Source: Chloroflexota bacterium
GTDB taxonomy: Bacteria > Chloroflexota > Dehalococcoidia > Dehalococcoidales > Fen-1064
Direction: 5' to 3'
DNA: 5,565 bases
NCBI GenBank assembly: GCA_026389745.1
Contig: JAPLHG010000084.1
Span: forward strand, 1-5,565
The position numbers and the translations under genes are program-made. Below the pieces are notes generated by a model that saw nothing but the letters and a program-made list of their open reading frames with translations, searched no databases and had not been told where the DNA came from. Shown piece by piece: positions 5,251 through 5,565 of the stretch (positions are counted from its first letter, which is position 1; each line of letters starts with the position of its first letter).

Positions 5251-5565
5251 ATGGTAAATGGATATGAAATCAATGACCTGGTAAAGGAAGAATCATGGCA
5301 CATGTTCCGCATCATCGGGGAAATGGTCGAAGGATTTGATAAGCTTGCAGGTGTAGAACCTGCCGTGACAATATATGGTTCAGCTAGAATCACCCCTGAC
5401 AACGAACTCTATGCCCAGACCATAGAAATCGCCCGCCGATTAGGCGAGTTGGGCTTTTCGATTATTACCGGCGGTGGTCCTGGCATTATGGAAGCCGCCA
5501 ATAAAGGCGCCACAGAAGCCGGTGTGAAATCAGTAGGACTCAATATTGAACTGCCAATAGAGCAA
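5251..5565 (+). CDS. LOG/TIGR00730-family Rossmann-fold protein, N-terminal part
   Basis: This is the first 105 residues of a gene that runs off the window. It begins at ATG with GGAGG (5240-5244) 6 bases upstream. The sequence SWHMFRIIGEMVEGFDKLAG (15-34), then VTIYGSARITPD (39-50), then ITGGGPGIMEAANKGA (72-87) is the N-terminal signature of the LOG family. These proteins were formerly called lysine decarboxylase-like and include cytokinin-type nucleoside 5'-monophosphate phosphoribohydrolases and pyrimidine/purine nucleotide 5'-monophosphate nucleosidases. The Gly-rich loop binds the nucleotide phosphate. The second signature, PGGxGTxxE, should follow beyond base 5565 and cannot be checked. 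The leading E-S-W-x-x-F-R-I helix suggests the longer LOG subgroup seen in many bacteria. The gene is transcribed divergently from the aldolase-purO unit. Probable activity is hydrolysis of a nucleoside monophosphate to base and ribose 5-phosphate; the substrate is not determinable. Confidence 0.9.
   Translation, partial: MVNGYEINDLVKEESWHMFRIIGEMVEGFDKLAGVEPAVTIYGSARITPDNELYAQTIEIARRLGELGFSIITGGGPGIMEAANKGATEAGVKSVGLNIELPIEQ

Overview
This 5,565-base window is bacterial chromosome of moderate GC. It holds the end of a respiratory complex I operon on the + strand, a convergent two-gene unit on the - strand, and the start of a divergent + strand gene. The stand-alone archaeal-type IMP cyclohydrolase homologue, the complex I L-M-N order, and the frequent TTG/GTG starts would suit an anaerobic Chloroflexota (Dehalococcoidia-like) genome. 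That is an inference from style and content; no taxonomic marker such as rRNA is present.

Left part (1-3285, + strand): the C-terminal 84 residues of NuoL, then complete nuoM (496 aa) and nuoN (486 aa). The gaps are 28 and 49 bases. These are the three large antiporter-like, proton-pumping membrane subunits of NADH:quinone oxidoreductase or a related complex. Both complete genes start at TTG with clear Shine-Dalgarno sequences, and the lysine and glutamate residues of the proton channels are intact.

Middle (3286-3691): no intact gene. The - strand carries about 100 codons resembling the central part of a transaldolase / fructose-6-phosphate aldolase. It has no usable start, an apparent frameshift near its end, and missing N- and C-terminal parts, so I call it a pseudogene. 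A long hairpin at 3634-3670 follows the - strand unit and probably terminates it.

Right part (3692-5086, - strand): a class II aldolase/adducin-family gene is followed by a PurO-type IMP cyclohydrolase gene, transcribed in that order. The 81-base gap between them contains an 11-bp perfect inverted repeat that abuts the purO-like ribosome binding site. The aldolase keeps the family's catalytic Glu and two metal-binding His, but has Arg where the third metal-binding His normally lies. The best start of the purO-like gene is GTG at 4402, not the GTG at 4411 that overlaps its own ribosome binding site.

The 164-base divergent region (5087-5250) contains a good sigma-70-type promoter on the - strand (TTGACA, 17 bp, TATTCT) interleaved with a weaker + strand promoter. 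The + strand promoter drives the first 105 codons of a LOG/TIGR00730-family Rossmann protein, cut by the window edge. An imperfect palindrome lies across the promoter overlap. I see no mobile element, CRISPR array, tRNA or rRNA, and no clear evidence of a wholly new system. The most unusual points are the Arg-substituted aldolase paired with purO, the transaldolase remnant beside them, and the nested dyads in the control regions.
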